Assembly: GCA_036346355.1 (NCBI GenBank)
Contig: CM070590.1
Span: forward strand, 46,657,749-46,721,748
DNA length: 64,000 bases
Direction of reading: 5' to 3'
Source: Rhipidocladum racemiflorum
Taxonomy: Eukaryota > Streptophyta > Magnoliopsida > Poales > Poaceae
How positions within the stretch are numbered: position 1 is the first letter of the stretch; the number at the start of each line of letters is the position of its first letter. The translations under genes and the position numbers were made by a program. The notes below the pieces were generated by a model, which was not told the DNA's origin, did not search any database, and worked only from the letters and a program-made list of their open reading frames with translations. Of the stretch, positions 55,378 through 64,000 are shown in pieces.

Positions 55378-55817
55378 CGGCACTACCGGCCACTGCGGTA
55401 GTACCGGGCATATTACGTCGGCAGCTTTTTAACAGAGAGAAGTTTTTTTTTTGTGTCCGCTTGACCGGCACTACCGGTGTGTTAGGTGATCTGCCAAGAA
55501 GCGGCGATCGCGCACCACAGCGCGGTAGTCATTTTCCGATGGATCGTGCTTTTTCTGAAAACCCTTTCGGCACTACCGAAGTATTGAGAGCGGTACTGCC
55601 GACTTCAAGCGGCAGTACCACTCTAATAACTACGGTACTTTTTCTACAGAAGGAAGTTCTTTTTGCGAAAAGTGCAAGTTGGCACTACCGACATTTTGGA
55701 GCGGTAGTGCCGGAATTATTTTAACAGGCCAACGGCTACTGACATCGCATTTAATGCAAAGGGAAAACAGTTGGCAGGTGGGGCGGCACTACCGGCCTTA
55801 TGAGGGCGGTAGTGCCG
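55378..55817. repeat. CGGCACTACCG/CGGTAGTGCCG inverted repeats in U3 of G
   Basis: Five pairs or partial pairs start near 55378, 55466, 55568, 55680 and 55784. Typical arms are CGGCACTACCG and CGGTAGTGCCG with about 10-15 nt between them, so each can form a stem. The last ends 57 bp upstream of the TATA box. Confidence 0.88.
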
Positions 55818-55873
55818 ACTTCGGCTGATTTTTCTGGAAAACCTCCCCAATGGCTCTATTTCGTGGGGGAGGT

Positions 55874-55881
55874 TATAAATA
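55874..55881 (+). promoter_or_regulatory. TATA box of G 5' LTR
   Basis: TATAAATA preceded by GGGGGAGGT and followed by a C-run. It sets the U3/R border near 55905. Confidence 0.7.
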
Positions 55882-56550
55882 CCCCCCCACCTGCATTCTT
55901 GTGATGGTTGGTGACCACATTTACTCATTCTAAGCCATTTGCAACTCTCTTTTCTCTCTAGAGCATTAATTTCTCAAGTTTGGGAGGAAAAGAGAAAAGA
56001 GTTTGAGTGATTTGTTTTCAAGCATTCATTTGAGCCATAAGATTCATTCAAGTCTTCAAGTGAATTCCAAGTTTGTTACTCTTGGAGGTTGCCGCCTCCT
56101 AGACGGCTTGGCGGAGGTTGATCGTGATCTTCTCAAGGGAGATTGTGAGAAGACTCGATCGGTTGTGAAGGCAAGGAGCTCGCCTACCCGGAGTGGGGAA
56201 GAGCTACCCCGAGAAATACGAGGAAAGGCTCAATTGAGACAAGGAGCCGGCTTGAAGTGAGTCAAGCTACCTCAACGTGGAGTAGGGGGGACCGGCAAGT
56301 CTCCGATCACCACGGGATAAATTGTGTGTCTCAAATTGTGGTTTGCACTCTTTTGCGTTCCTAAATTGTTTCTCTTTAGCTTGTAGTCTTAATTTTGTTG
56401 GTGCACATTAGAGTAACTTAGAACTTTCTAGGCCTTAATTGAAAATCAATTTCTTTCTAGTTTTAATTGTCAAATTGTCATAATTAGAGCCGAAAATTTT
56501 TATAACCTCCTATTCACCCCCCTCTAGTCGGTTATCCTTGATCCTACAAG

Positions 56551-56562
56551 TGGTATCAGAGC
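56551..56562 (+). other. Primer-binding site of G
   Basis: TGGTATCAGAGC lies two bases after the LTR end. Confidence 0.95.
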
Positions 56563-56604
56563 TTGGTCTCTCGCTCTTAGACTTCACCGTCTCGAGAGAA
56601 AAGG

Positions 56605-58548
56605 ATGGCTAGTGAGGGTGTTTCCATAGGGAAGGCACCGTTCTTTGATGGCACAAATTATGCTTATTGGAAGATTCGAATGATTTGTTTATTTAAAGGC
56701 CATGAGTCCTAGCATATGGAGAATTGTTGGTGAAGGTTTCGCTATGTCACTTGATCCAACCACCTCCCTTGATCAAGATGAACGAAACTCACACCTCAAC
56801 GCTCAAGCCATGAATGCTTTGTTTGGAGCTTTAAACGCGGATGAGTTCAATCGCGTGAGCAATTTAGAAACTGCTCATGAGATTTGGACAACCCTCTCTG
56901 AAATTCATGAGGGCACATCCACGGTTAAAGAAGCCAAGCTACATATGCTTAGAATCAAATATGAGAGTTTTATTATGTTGCCCCATGAAAACATACCGAA
57001 ATGTATTCAAGGTTGAACAACATAGTAAATGAACTCAAGGGCCTCGGAGGTTCACTAACCGATCTCGATGTTGTTAAGTAAGATGCTTAGGGCTCTTCCG
57101 GAAAAATACGAGACATTGGTGACTCTCTTTCTCAACTCACCCGAGTTGGTCAAGATGACACCTACCGCTCTCTTGGGAAATTTAATTACAAATGAATTGT
57201 ACAAGAAAGACAAGGAGGAGCTCTTAGAGCAAAACACATCCAAAAGAAGAATCTAGCTTTCAAAGCCAACACCGAGTCAAGTGAGGAAGCTCTTGATGAG
57301 TCCGAGAGTGATACTGAAGAAGAGATGGCTCTACTAGTGAGAAGAATGAAGAGATTCATGAAGAGACGATCAAACTCAAGCTTCTCTCAAAAATACAAGA
57401 ACAAAGAACACTCAAGCAATAAACGATTTGCCAATGTTCGTTGCTTTGAGTGTAATGAAAAGGGTCACTTCGCTTCTCATTGTCCAAAGAAGAAGGAGAA
57501 GGATGACAAAGGGAAATCATTTAAAAAGAAGAAGTTTGAAGGGAAGAAGAAACTATTCAAAAAGCTTCACAAAGATGGCAAGGGCGAAGCACACATAGGA
57601 GAATGGAATTCCGAGGAAGAATACTCGGATTCAGATTCTTCCGAAGAGGATACTCCATCAAAGAAGAAGAACATTGCTAGCATTGCAATTGGGGAAGCAT
57701 CATCACCATTCGTCACTCCTCTATGTCTTATGGCAAAAGGAGAAAAGGTAAACTCTAGTGATGATGATGATCCATCATATGAAGAGCTTCTTGATATGCT
57801 TGTTGACTTAAATGACTATCTTGGTAAGGAGAAGACAAAGCATAAGGCCTTGAAAAAGGAGTTCACCTCTCTCAAGGATTCTTATGATGAGCTCAAAGAA
57901 ACACATGAGTCTCTCCTTCTCAAGAATAATTCAAAATCAACAAACAATGTTGGAGTCTCATGTGATTTAGTTGAAGTCTTGCCTAGAATGAATGATTTAT
58001 CATATCCTATATCAAAGTCTAGCATTGCTACTTCATGTGATGACTTAATATCCATGCATTCTAGTTCTTGCTCTAGCTCTTATTTGTTAGAAAATGACAT
58101 TAACTTGGTTATTAAGAATGATGAGCTTAAGAAAGAAGTTGCCAAGTTAAGCAAGAGCTTGAACAATTGTTTCAAAGGTAAGGAGACACTTGATAAAATT
58201 TTGGGGAGTCAACGTTGCTCATATAACAAGGAAGGACTTGGTTATATCCCAAAGAAAGGTAAGAAATTGAGCAACAAAGCCCCAAGGTTTATCAAATCCA
58301 ACGGGAACACTTGCTACAAATGTCATGAGATTGGACATGTAGCAAATGATTGCTCGTTGGGTAAAGTTTCTAAAAACAATGTTTATGATTCTTGCTATGT
58401 GTTTAGAAAGGATAAAAATGGTAGAGTAGTAGCTAAGTTTGTGGGCACACCTATATTTGGTTCCAAGAAGAATGCCATTTGGGTGCCAAAAGCTTTAGTT
58501 ACTAACCTCCAAGGACACAAACAAATTTGGGTACCTAAAAGAGTTTGA
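56605..58548 (+). pseudogene. gag of copia G
   Basis: Starts MASEGVSIGKAPFFDGTNYA at 56605. Frameshifts near 56690, 57000, 57075 and 57255 break the N-terminal Gag domain (HEIWTTLSEIHEGTSTVKEA, MLRALPEKYETLVTLFLNSP). From 57325 the frame is open for 408 codons. It holds a first zinc knuckle CFECNEKGHFASHC, basic and acidic stretches, a coiled coil (LKKEFTSLKDSYDELKETHE), a second zinc knuckle CYKCHEIGHVANDC (58312-58353), and ends IWVPKRV-stop. The two knuckles flanking a coiled coil match F and D, a SIRE-type trait. Confidence 0.85.
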
Positions 58549-58561
58549 TCTTCTTTTGTAG

Positions 58562-59875
58562 GTGAACTATAAGACCGGCGGTCGACATTGGGTGTTAGAT
58601 AGCAGATGCACTCAACATATGACCGGAGACCGGAAAATGTTCACCACATTCGAAAATGGAAATGGAGATTACGACAAAATCACTTTCGGCGATAATAGCA
58701 AAGGGAAGGTATTAGGTTTGGGTAAGATTGCAATCTCTAATGACCTTTCCATTTCAAATGTCTCTTTAGTTGAAACTTTGAATTTTAATTTGCTATCCGT
58801 TGCTCAAATTTGTGATCTTGGTCTTACTTGCTCGTTTTCTAGCAATGGAGTTGAAATTCTTAAAGATAATGATAAATCTCTTGTCTTTAAGGGTTTTCGA
58901 TTTGGCAATCTTTATTTGGTTGATTTTTCCTCACGGGCGTCTTGTCTTCAAACTTGCTTAATTGCAAAGACATCCTTGGGATGGTTATGGCATAGAAGAC
59001 TAGCCCATGTAGGAATGATTCAACTTAAGAAGTTGTTTAAAAATGATCTAGTTGTGGGCTTGAAGGATGTGAAGTTTGAGAAGAACAAGCTTTGTAGTGC
59101 TTGTCAAGCCGGCAAACAAGTTGCTAGCTCTCATCCCTCCAAAAGTATCATGTCTACATCTAGACCATTGGAGCTCCTACATATGGATTTGTTTGGCCCA
59201 ACTATCTATAGAAGCATTGGTGGAAACTCTTATTGTTTGGTTATCGTTGATGACTATTCGCGTTTTACTTGGGTTTTCTTTTTGCATGAGAAATCCGAGG
59301 TTTCTAATATTTTCAAAAACTTTGCAAAAAGGGCTCAAAATGAATTTGATTTTAAAATTAAGAAAATTCGTAGTGACAATGGTTCCGAGTTCAAGAATAC
59401 AAAAATTGAAGATTTTTGTGATGAACTTGGAATAAAGCACGAGTTTTCCGCGACCTACACTCCGGAACAAAATGGGGTAGTTGAACGGAAAAATCGAACA
59501 TTAATTGAAATGGCAAGAACCATGCTTGATGAATATCTTACTTCCGATAATTTTTGGGCGGAAGCTATTAATACCGCTTGCCATGCTACAAATCGACTCT
59601 ATTTACATCGGCTTTTGAAAAAGACCTCGTATGAGCTTCTTATTGGTAGGAGACCGAACATTTCGTACTTTCGAGTATTTGGTTGCAAGTGCTTTATCTT
59701 GAAGAAAGGTGTTCGGCTCTCTAAATTTCAAAGCCGGTGTGATGAGGGTTTTCTTCTTCTAGCAAGGCTTATCGTGTTTTTAATAAAAATTCGGGTCTTG
59801 TTGAAGAAACTTGTGATGTTGAATTCGATGAGACTAATGGCTCTCAAGAAGAGCAAGAAAACTTGGATGATGTAG
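58562..59875 (+). pseudogene. Protease and integrase of copia G
   Basis: Protease: HWVLDSRCTQHMTGD, where the usual DSG reads DSR, so the active site is changed. Integrase zinc region: LWHRRLAHVG and CSACQAGKQ. Core: D in HMDLFGP, D in RSDNGSEFKN, E in EQNGVVERKN, all present. The frame drifts after SRCDEGF (about 59745) and ends at 59875, while pol resumes in another frame at 59863. gag ends 13 bp upstream in a different frame with stops between, so the polyprotein would not be made without frame correction. Confidence 0.88.
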
Positions 59876-61722
59876 GCAATGAAGCTTTGCAACAAGCTAT
59901 GAAGAATATGACTATTGGAGACATCAAGTCAAAGGAAAATAATCACGAAGCCGGACCATCTTCAATCCAAGTGGAACCATCTACATCGACTACGCCAAGC
60001 GAAAACAATCCAATTCAAGTTGAAGATGAGCAACTTGATGAAGTCCAAGCTTTACCGCCAAGAATTCACACTCAACTTTCAAAGGATCACCCAATAGATC
60101 AAATCTTGGGTGACGTTAGTAAGGGAGTTCAAACTCGTTCCCGTGTTGCTTCATTTTGTGAACATTACTCTTTTGTTTCCTCTATTGAACCCTCTCATGT
60201 AGATGAAGCTTTAAGTGATCCGGATTGGGTAAATTCAATGCACGAGGAACTCAACAACTTCGCTCGTAATGATGTATGGACGCTTGTAGAGAGACCCAAA
60301 GACCACAACGTCATCGGCACCAAATGGGTATTTAGGAACAAGCAAGATGAGAATGGTATAGTGGTAAGAAATAAGGCAAGGTTAGTAGCACAAGGTTTTA
60401 CCCAAATCGAAGGTTTGGATTTTGGTGAAACCTTTGCTCCCGTAGCAAGATTAGAAGCTATTCGAATCTTGCTCGCCTTTGCATCTTGCTTTGATATCAA
60501 GTTATTTCAAATGGATGTAAAGAGTGCATTCTTAAATGGTCAAATATCCGAATTGGTATTTGTAGAACAACCACCCGGTTTTGAAGACTCTAGAAACCCA
60601 AATCATGTTTATAAACTCTCAAAGGCGCTATATGGTCTCAAACAAGCTCCTAGAGCATGGTATGAGCGTCTTAGAGACTTTCTAATTTCCAAAGGATTCA
60701 AAATTGGGAAGGTTGATACCACACTCTTTACTAAAATAATTGATGATGAATTCTTTGTTTGTCAAATTTATGTTGATGATATCATATTTGGATCAACTAA
60801 TGAGGAATTTTGCAAAGAATTTGGTGATATGATGTCTAGGGAATTCGAAATGTCGATGATTGGAGAGTTGAGCTACTTTCTCGGTTTACAAATCAAGCAA
60901 CTCAAAAATGGGACCTTCGTGAGCCAAACAAAGTATGCAAAGGATATGCTCAAGAAATTTGGCATGGAGGATGCAAAGCCAATAAAGACACCAATGGCGT
61001 CAAATGGACACTTAGATCTCAACGAGGGAGGTAAACCGATTGATTTAAAGCTTTATCGCTCTATGATTGGTAGTTTGCTTTACATTACCGCATCTAGGCC
61101 CGATATCATGTTTAGTGTATGCATGTGTGCTCGCTTTCAATCTTCTCCCAAAGAATGTCATTTAGTGGCAGTAAAGAGAATCCTAAGATATTTAAAACAT
61201 TCCTCAAACATAGGATTATGGTATCCTAAAGGTGCAAAATTTGAATTGATTGGATATTCGGATTCGGATTATGCGGGTTGCAAAGTGGATAGAAAGAGCA
61301 CCTCCGGGAAATGTCAATTCCTAGGTAGATCCCTTGTCTCTTGGTTCTCCAAGAAACAAAATTCAGTTGCCCTATCCACCGCCGAAGCCGAATACATTTC
61401 CGCCGGGAGTTGTTGCGCTCAATTACTTTGGATGAGGCAAACCTTGATGGATTATGGAATTAAATTTCAAAAAGTGCCTCTATTATGTGATAATGAAAGC
61501 GCAGTCAAAATAGCAAACAATCCCGTCCAACATTCAAGAACCAAACATATAGATATCCGCCACCATTTTCTTAGAGATCATGTGACAAAAGGAGACATAA
61601 CTATAAGCCACACTCGTACCGAAGATCAATTGGCGGATATCCTTACCAAACCTTTAGATGAAACCCGTTTTTGTAAATTGAGGAATGAATTAAATGTTAT
61701 AGACTTCTCAAATGTTGCTTAA
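59863..61722 (+). CDS. RT and RNase H of copia G
   Basis: An open frame of 619 codons to the stop at 61720-61722. RT blocks: NVIGTKWVFRNKQDENGIVV, FAPVARLEAIRILLAFAS, FQMDVKSAFLNGQI, YGLKQAPRAWYERL, with catalytic QIYVDDIIFGST. RNase H: D in GYSDSDYAGC, E in STAEAEYISAG, D in LLCDNESAV, then LADILTKPLDETRFCKLRNE. All catalytic acids are present, so this is the best-preserved enzyme in the window. It is listed as CDS because the domain is open, although it would normally be made as part of a longer polyprotein whose upstream part is frameshifted. Confidence 0.88.
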   Translation: MDDVGNEALQQAMKNMTIGDIKSKENNHEAGPSSIQVEPSTSTTPSENNPIQVEDEQLDEVQALPPRIHTQLSKDHPIDQILGDVSKGVQTRSRVASFCEHYSFVSSIEPSHVDEALSDPDWVNSMHEELNNFARNDVWTLVERPKDHNVIGTKWVFRNKQDENGIVVRNKARLVAQGFTQIEGLDFGETFAPVARLEAIRILLAFASCFDIKLFQMDVKSAFLNGQISELVFVEQPPGFEDSRNPNHVYKLSKALYGLKQAPRAWYERLRDFLISKGFKIGKVDTTLFTKIIDDEFFVCQIYVDDIIFGSTNEEFCKEFGDMMSREFEMSMIGELSYFLGLQIKQLKNGTFVSQTKYAKDMLKKFGMEDAKPIKTPMASNGHLDLNEGGKPIDLKLYRSMIGSLLYITASRPDIMFSVCMCARFQSSPKECHLVAVKRILRYLKHSSNIGLWYPKGAKFELIGYSDSDYAGCKVDRKSTSGKCQFLGRSLVSWFSKKQNSVALSTAEAEYISAGSCCAQLLWMRQTLMDYGIKFQKVPLLCDNESAVKIANNPVQHSRTKHIDIRHHFLRDHVTKGDITISHTRTEDQLADILTKPLDETRFCKLRNELNVIDFSNVA

Positions 61723-62324
61723 ATGAATGCATTTTTGGGTGTTAGATTGTTCTCATTCAAATTGCTTGTCTTCTCAAGTTATCATCACATTTAGGGGGAG
61801 TATCTTATCATGTCATATATTATACATCCCTAAAGTGAGAAACATTGAAACAAGTGCAAATTAATGTTTGAAAGAGAATTTTGGATCATATTAGATCAAA
61901 ACACAAATTTTTTTTACTCTCTCAATGGCTTCATTTCAAAAGATATATATATATATATAAAAGAAGGCTTGTTTTTCTCAAAACATTTGTTGCGTTATGT
62001 CATCCAAAACTCAAAATTGATCTATATTGGTCTAATTATTGCACTTGTTGAGTCATGGGTCAAGGTACTAGAGAAATAATCGTTCTAGCCTACCTAAAAC
62101 CTATTTTTTGACTCAAACATTTCAATCAAGTTATCTCTTGCATAGGTGGAGTTTATTTTACTCAAAATGCTTTCTCATGCATCAAAATTTATTTTATCTA
62201 AAAATTATTTTATTTATTGTTATCTGCTGTTTATTCTTAATGGGAAATGCTCAAATGTGATGGTCACTCAGTACCAATCTCAATTGAATCATTTCTTATT
62301 GTGTCTGTCTGTTTCTGCCTTGGA
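61723..62324 (+). other. Post-pol spacer of G with an internal purine tract
   Basis: No ORF of note. A PPT-like AGGGGGAGTATC lies at about 61793-61804, but no LTR follows. An (AT)n run lies at about 61943-61957. Confidence 0.7.
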
Positions 62325-62940
62325 CGGCACTACTGGGTGTTATTTTCCCGGTAGTACCGACTCAGGTCGGCACTACCGTCGGTCTCAAGCGGTAGTGCCG
62401 CTTCTGGCTGGTGTAAATTGAAACCGTCATCTCTCAGGGCATTTAATGCCCCTTTCCCACCGGCGCCTATCTTTTCCTCTCCTGTTCTTTCTGCTGCTCA
62501 TCTCTTCTCCTCTCTCATTTCTCTCTTTCTCTTTCCTCCTCCAAACCCTAACATCAAAGGGCACCAAAATATTGAAGTTTCCTCAGATCCATTGCTTCAA
62601 TCCTCTCTCCTTGGTGCTCCTCCTCCGCAAGGTGACCTTCTTCTTTTGAAATTCTTATTCCTTTTTGCCCTAGGTCACTCTTGCCATGATTAGGGTTTGA
62701 TGTGTTTTTGAGCAATGTAGGCATGATTAAATCTGTAAATTGTATGGATTGTGCTCCTAGGAATCACCCTTGGTATATTCTTGAGATACTCCATCGATTT
62801 GCTTGATTTTGGAAGTATGAAAATAATCGGCAGTACTGCCTGTGTTCGGCCCCGATGCGGCCGGCACTACCGGCATCAAAGAGCGGTAGTGCCGACCACA
62901 GTCGGCAGTACCGCATCTTAGGTAGCGGTAGTGCCGAATA
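62325..62940. repeat. Second set of CGGCACTACCG inverted repeats in G
   Basis: Pairs at 62325-62359, 62367-62400, 62829-62845, 62860-62893 and 62902-62936, with the same arms as in the U3 set. They sit in the leader and predicted intron of the downstream ORF. Confidence 0.85.
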
Positions 62941-63076
62941 TGGACTGGCAGCATTATTTGATACACTCTAAATTTGCCGATTGTTTTCAATTTCATAAAA
63001 TGCCTAGGATTACTCAAAATCACTTGTAGACCTTATCATTTCCTTTCATCTTAGCCTTATGCGGTTTATCTTCTAG
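62632..63076 (+). other. Predicted 5'-UTR intron of the 3' ORF of G
   Basis: Donor CCGCAAG/GTGACC at 62632 and acceptor ATCTTCTAG ending at 63076, just four bases before the ATG. The interval is T-rich and full of short stops. The evidence is splice-site appearance only. Confidence 0.4.
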
Positions 63077-63079
63077 ATC

Positions 63080-64000
63080 ATGCCTAGAACCAAAACCGTC
63101 GCTAAAGCTCCCGCTCCTCGTGGAGGTGGTACCCTCAGGAAATCCACTAGAGGGCGAGGGGTTCCTACTGCCGCTGCTGATAGTGATAGCAGTAGTGATG
63201 ATTCTTTCACTATTGCTATGAGAAGGACAACAGCCAGAGATGCAGTTGTCCAGGAGATTGGTGGGGGGTCAAGCTCCGCCAAAGGAAAGGCAGTTGCAGA
63301 AGAATCTGAACAGGAATATGTTGAAGAATCTGAAGGAGAAGAGTCAGCAGAAGAAAGTGAGAATGATGAGGACAACAGTGATGATGAGGAGATGCCAGAT
63401 GCAGGGATTTTTGATGTGGATCCTTTTCAGATTAAAAGTGACAGATATTTTGCTCTCCGAGGTGAAAATCAATATAACCAACCAAATGACTCTCCTGATC
63501 CTCGCTTCTTCACAAGATTCCAACAAAGGGTGTTTGAATCTATTTATAAAAGCAAAGAGTTTGCTAATCAAAGATGGGTCAGCTGGGAGCACATCAGGGA
63601 TCAGCTAGACTTTGTTGGGATACCTGAGCTCTTTGGTGGTGCTGGTTTATATCATTTCCTTGGGAGAAAGTTCAATTACAAGGAAGAAGTTATTCGACAG
63701 TTCTACACTACTCTCTACATTCCTGAGTCTGCAAATACTCTCACTTGGATGACTGGCTCCGAAAGGTATAATGCTTCAAAAGAAGATTTTGAGCAAGCCT
63801 TGAGCATCTTTCACAGCAATCATCCTCAGATCCATGATGAGCCCGTTCTTAGCTGGGATGCAATCAATCAATTCTATGATCCAGCTAGAGGGCCCAAGCC
63901 TGGGAAGCTTGCAGGTTTGAGGATTGAGCCTAGTATGATCAATAAGATCATACGTGTCACTATCCACCCCAAGAGCGGAAATTTTGATGACATAAGGGGG
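63080..64000 (+). CDS. 3' ORF of copia G, plant transposon-protein-like, partial
   Basis: Open from ATG at 63080 (MPRTKTVAKAPAPRGGG) for 307 codons to the window edge without a stop. The N-terminus is basic, then a strongly acidic serine/glutamate stretch (residues about 60-105: EESEGEESAEESENDEDNSD). A folded-looking part follows, with FFTRFQQRVFESIYKSKEFA, WEHIRDQLDFVGIPELFGG, LYHFLGRKFNYKEEVIRQFY and LTWMTGSERYN. This resembles the grass 'putative plant transposon protein' family, whose role is unknown. It sits where SIRE elements carry an env-like ORF, but I see no signal peptide or membrane span in the part present. It could also belong to a different element inserted here. Confidence 0.65.
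   Translation, partial: MPRTKTVAKAPAPRGGGTLRKSTRGRGVPTAAADSDSSSDDSFTIAMRRTTARDAVVQEIGGGSSSAKGKAVAEESEQEYVEESEGEESAEESENDEDNSDDEEMPDAGIFDVDPFQIKSDRYFALRGENQYNQPNDSPDPRFFTRFQQRVFESIYKSKEFANQRWVSWEHIRDQLDFVGIPELFGGAGLYHFLGRKFNYKEEVIRQFYTTLYIPESANTLTWMTGSERYNASKEDFEQALSIFHSNHPQIHDEPVLSWDAINQFYDPARGPKPGKLAGLRIEPSMINKIIRVTIHPKSGNFDDIRG

Larger units (their letters stand above)
54988..56548 (+). mobile_element. 5' LTR of copia G
   Basis: 1561 bp ending CTTGATCCTACA. U3 carries inverted repeats of CGGCACTACCG and CGGTAGTGCCG (55378-55817). TATA box TATAAATA at 55874-55881. The CACCCCCCTCTAG near the end resembles the ends of D and F. Confidence 0.9.
54988..64000 (+). mobile_element. Copia element G (SIRE-like), 3' end outside window
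   Basis: Plus-strand element beginning TGAAGCATCTAGGCCCCC. It has a 1.56 kb 5' LTR, PBS, gag with two zinc knuckles, protease, integrase, RT and RNase H, then more than 2 kb of further internal sequence including an extra ORF. No second LTR appears before the window ends. The left flank attgg is the presumed TSD. Confidence 0.9.

Noticed and set aside
61793..61804. Purine tract after pol of G as its real PPT
   Set aside because: No TGAAGCATCTAGG LTR start follows it within the window, so the true PPT must be further right.

Overview
The window is plant nuclear DNA, most likely from a grass (Poaceae), made almost entirely of LTR retrotransposons inserted into one another. I see no host gene, rRNA, tRNA gene or CRISPR array. 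The grass assignment is inference. It rests on the mix of element types: a Tat/RIRE2/Grande-like gypsy element with an antisense gene, a Tekay/Del-like chromovirus with very long LTRs and an ORF ahead of gag, and SIRE/Maximus-like copia elements with long gag proteins. I cannot name the species.

Layout. 1-4088: 5' part of a plus-strand Tekay-type element (A: partial LTR, PBS, broken orf0). 4089-12987: minus-strand Tat-type gypsy element H (3' LTR, a plus-strand antisense pseudogene with its own TATA box, then a decayed pol), cut off in gag. 12988-50790: minus-strand Tekay-type element B, expanded by nested insertions. Its parts are a 3' LTR remnant 12988-13652, pol 13653-14243 and 25344-27950, gag/protease 38929-40263, orf0 40552-41307, PBS 41507-41519 and 5' LTR 41524-50790.

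Insertions inside B: copia D (14244-25338, TSD acacg); a 4.3 kb solo LTR E (27951-38923, TSD agttc) that carries copia F (28560-35197); a second 4.3 kb solo LTR I (42921-47248, TSD atggc); and a non-autonomous hAT-like element (48638-49909). To the right, 39 bp of PPT/internal sequence separates B's 5' LTR from another complete Tekay LTR (50830-54466), which belongs to element C. C's chromodomain region (54513-54987) is cut by copia G (54988 to beyond 64000). G carries gag, pol and an extra 3' ORF running off the window.

The elements are at different stages of decay. B keeps nearly one reading frame per gene but has about ten stop codons, each explained by one C-to-T or G-to-A change. D is riddled with indels. 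F has very similar LTRs yet lacks integrase and nearly all of reverse transcriptase, so it must have moved using enzymes supplied by another element. G is the most complete.

The signals I find most worth following are non-coding. Five giant LTRs of three families share an 81- or 69-nt exon-like block ending in AG/GCAAGT-type sequence and followed by a TTGACCAT-N-TTGATCC-like box, plus a downstream GAGTAC...GTACTC hairpin. The Tekay LTRs carry arrays of GATC-centred palindromes. Copia G carries repeated CGGCACTACCG/CGGTAGTGCCG inverted repeats both upstream of its TATA box and ahead of its 3' ORF.
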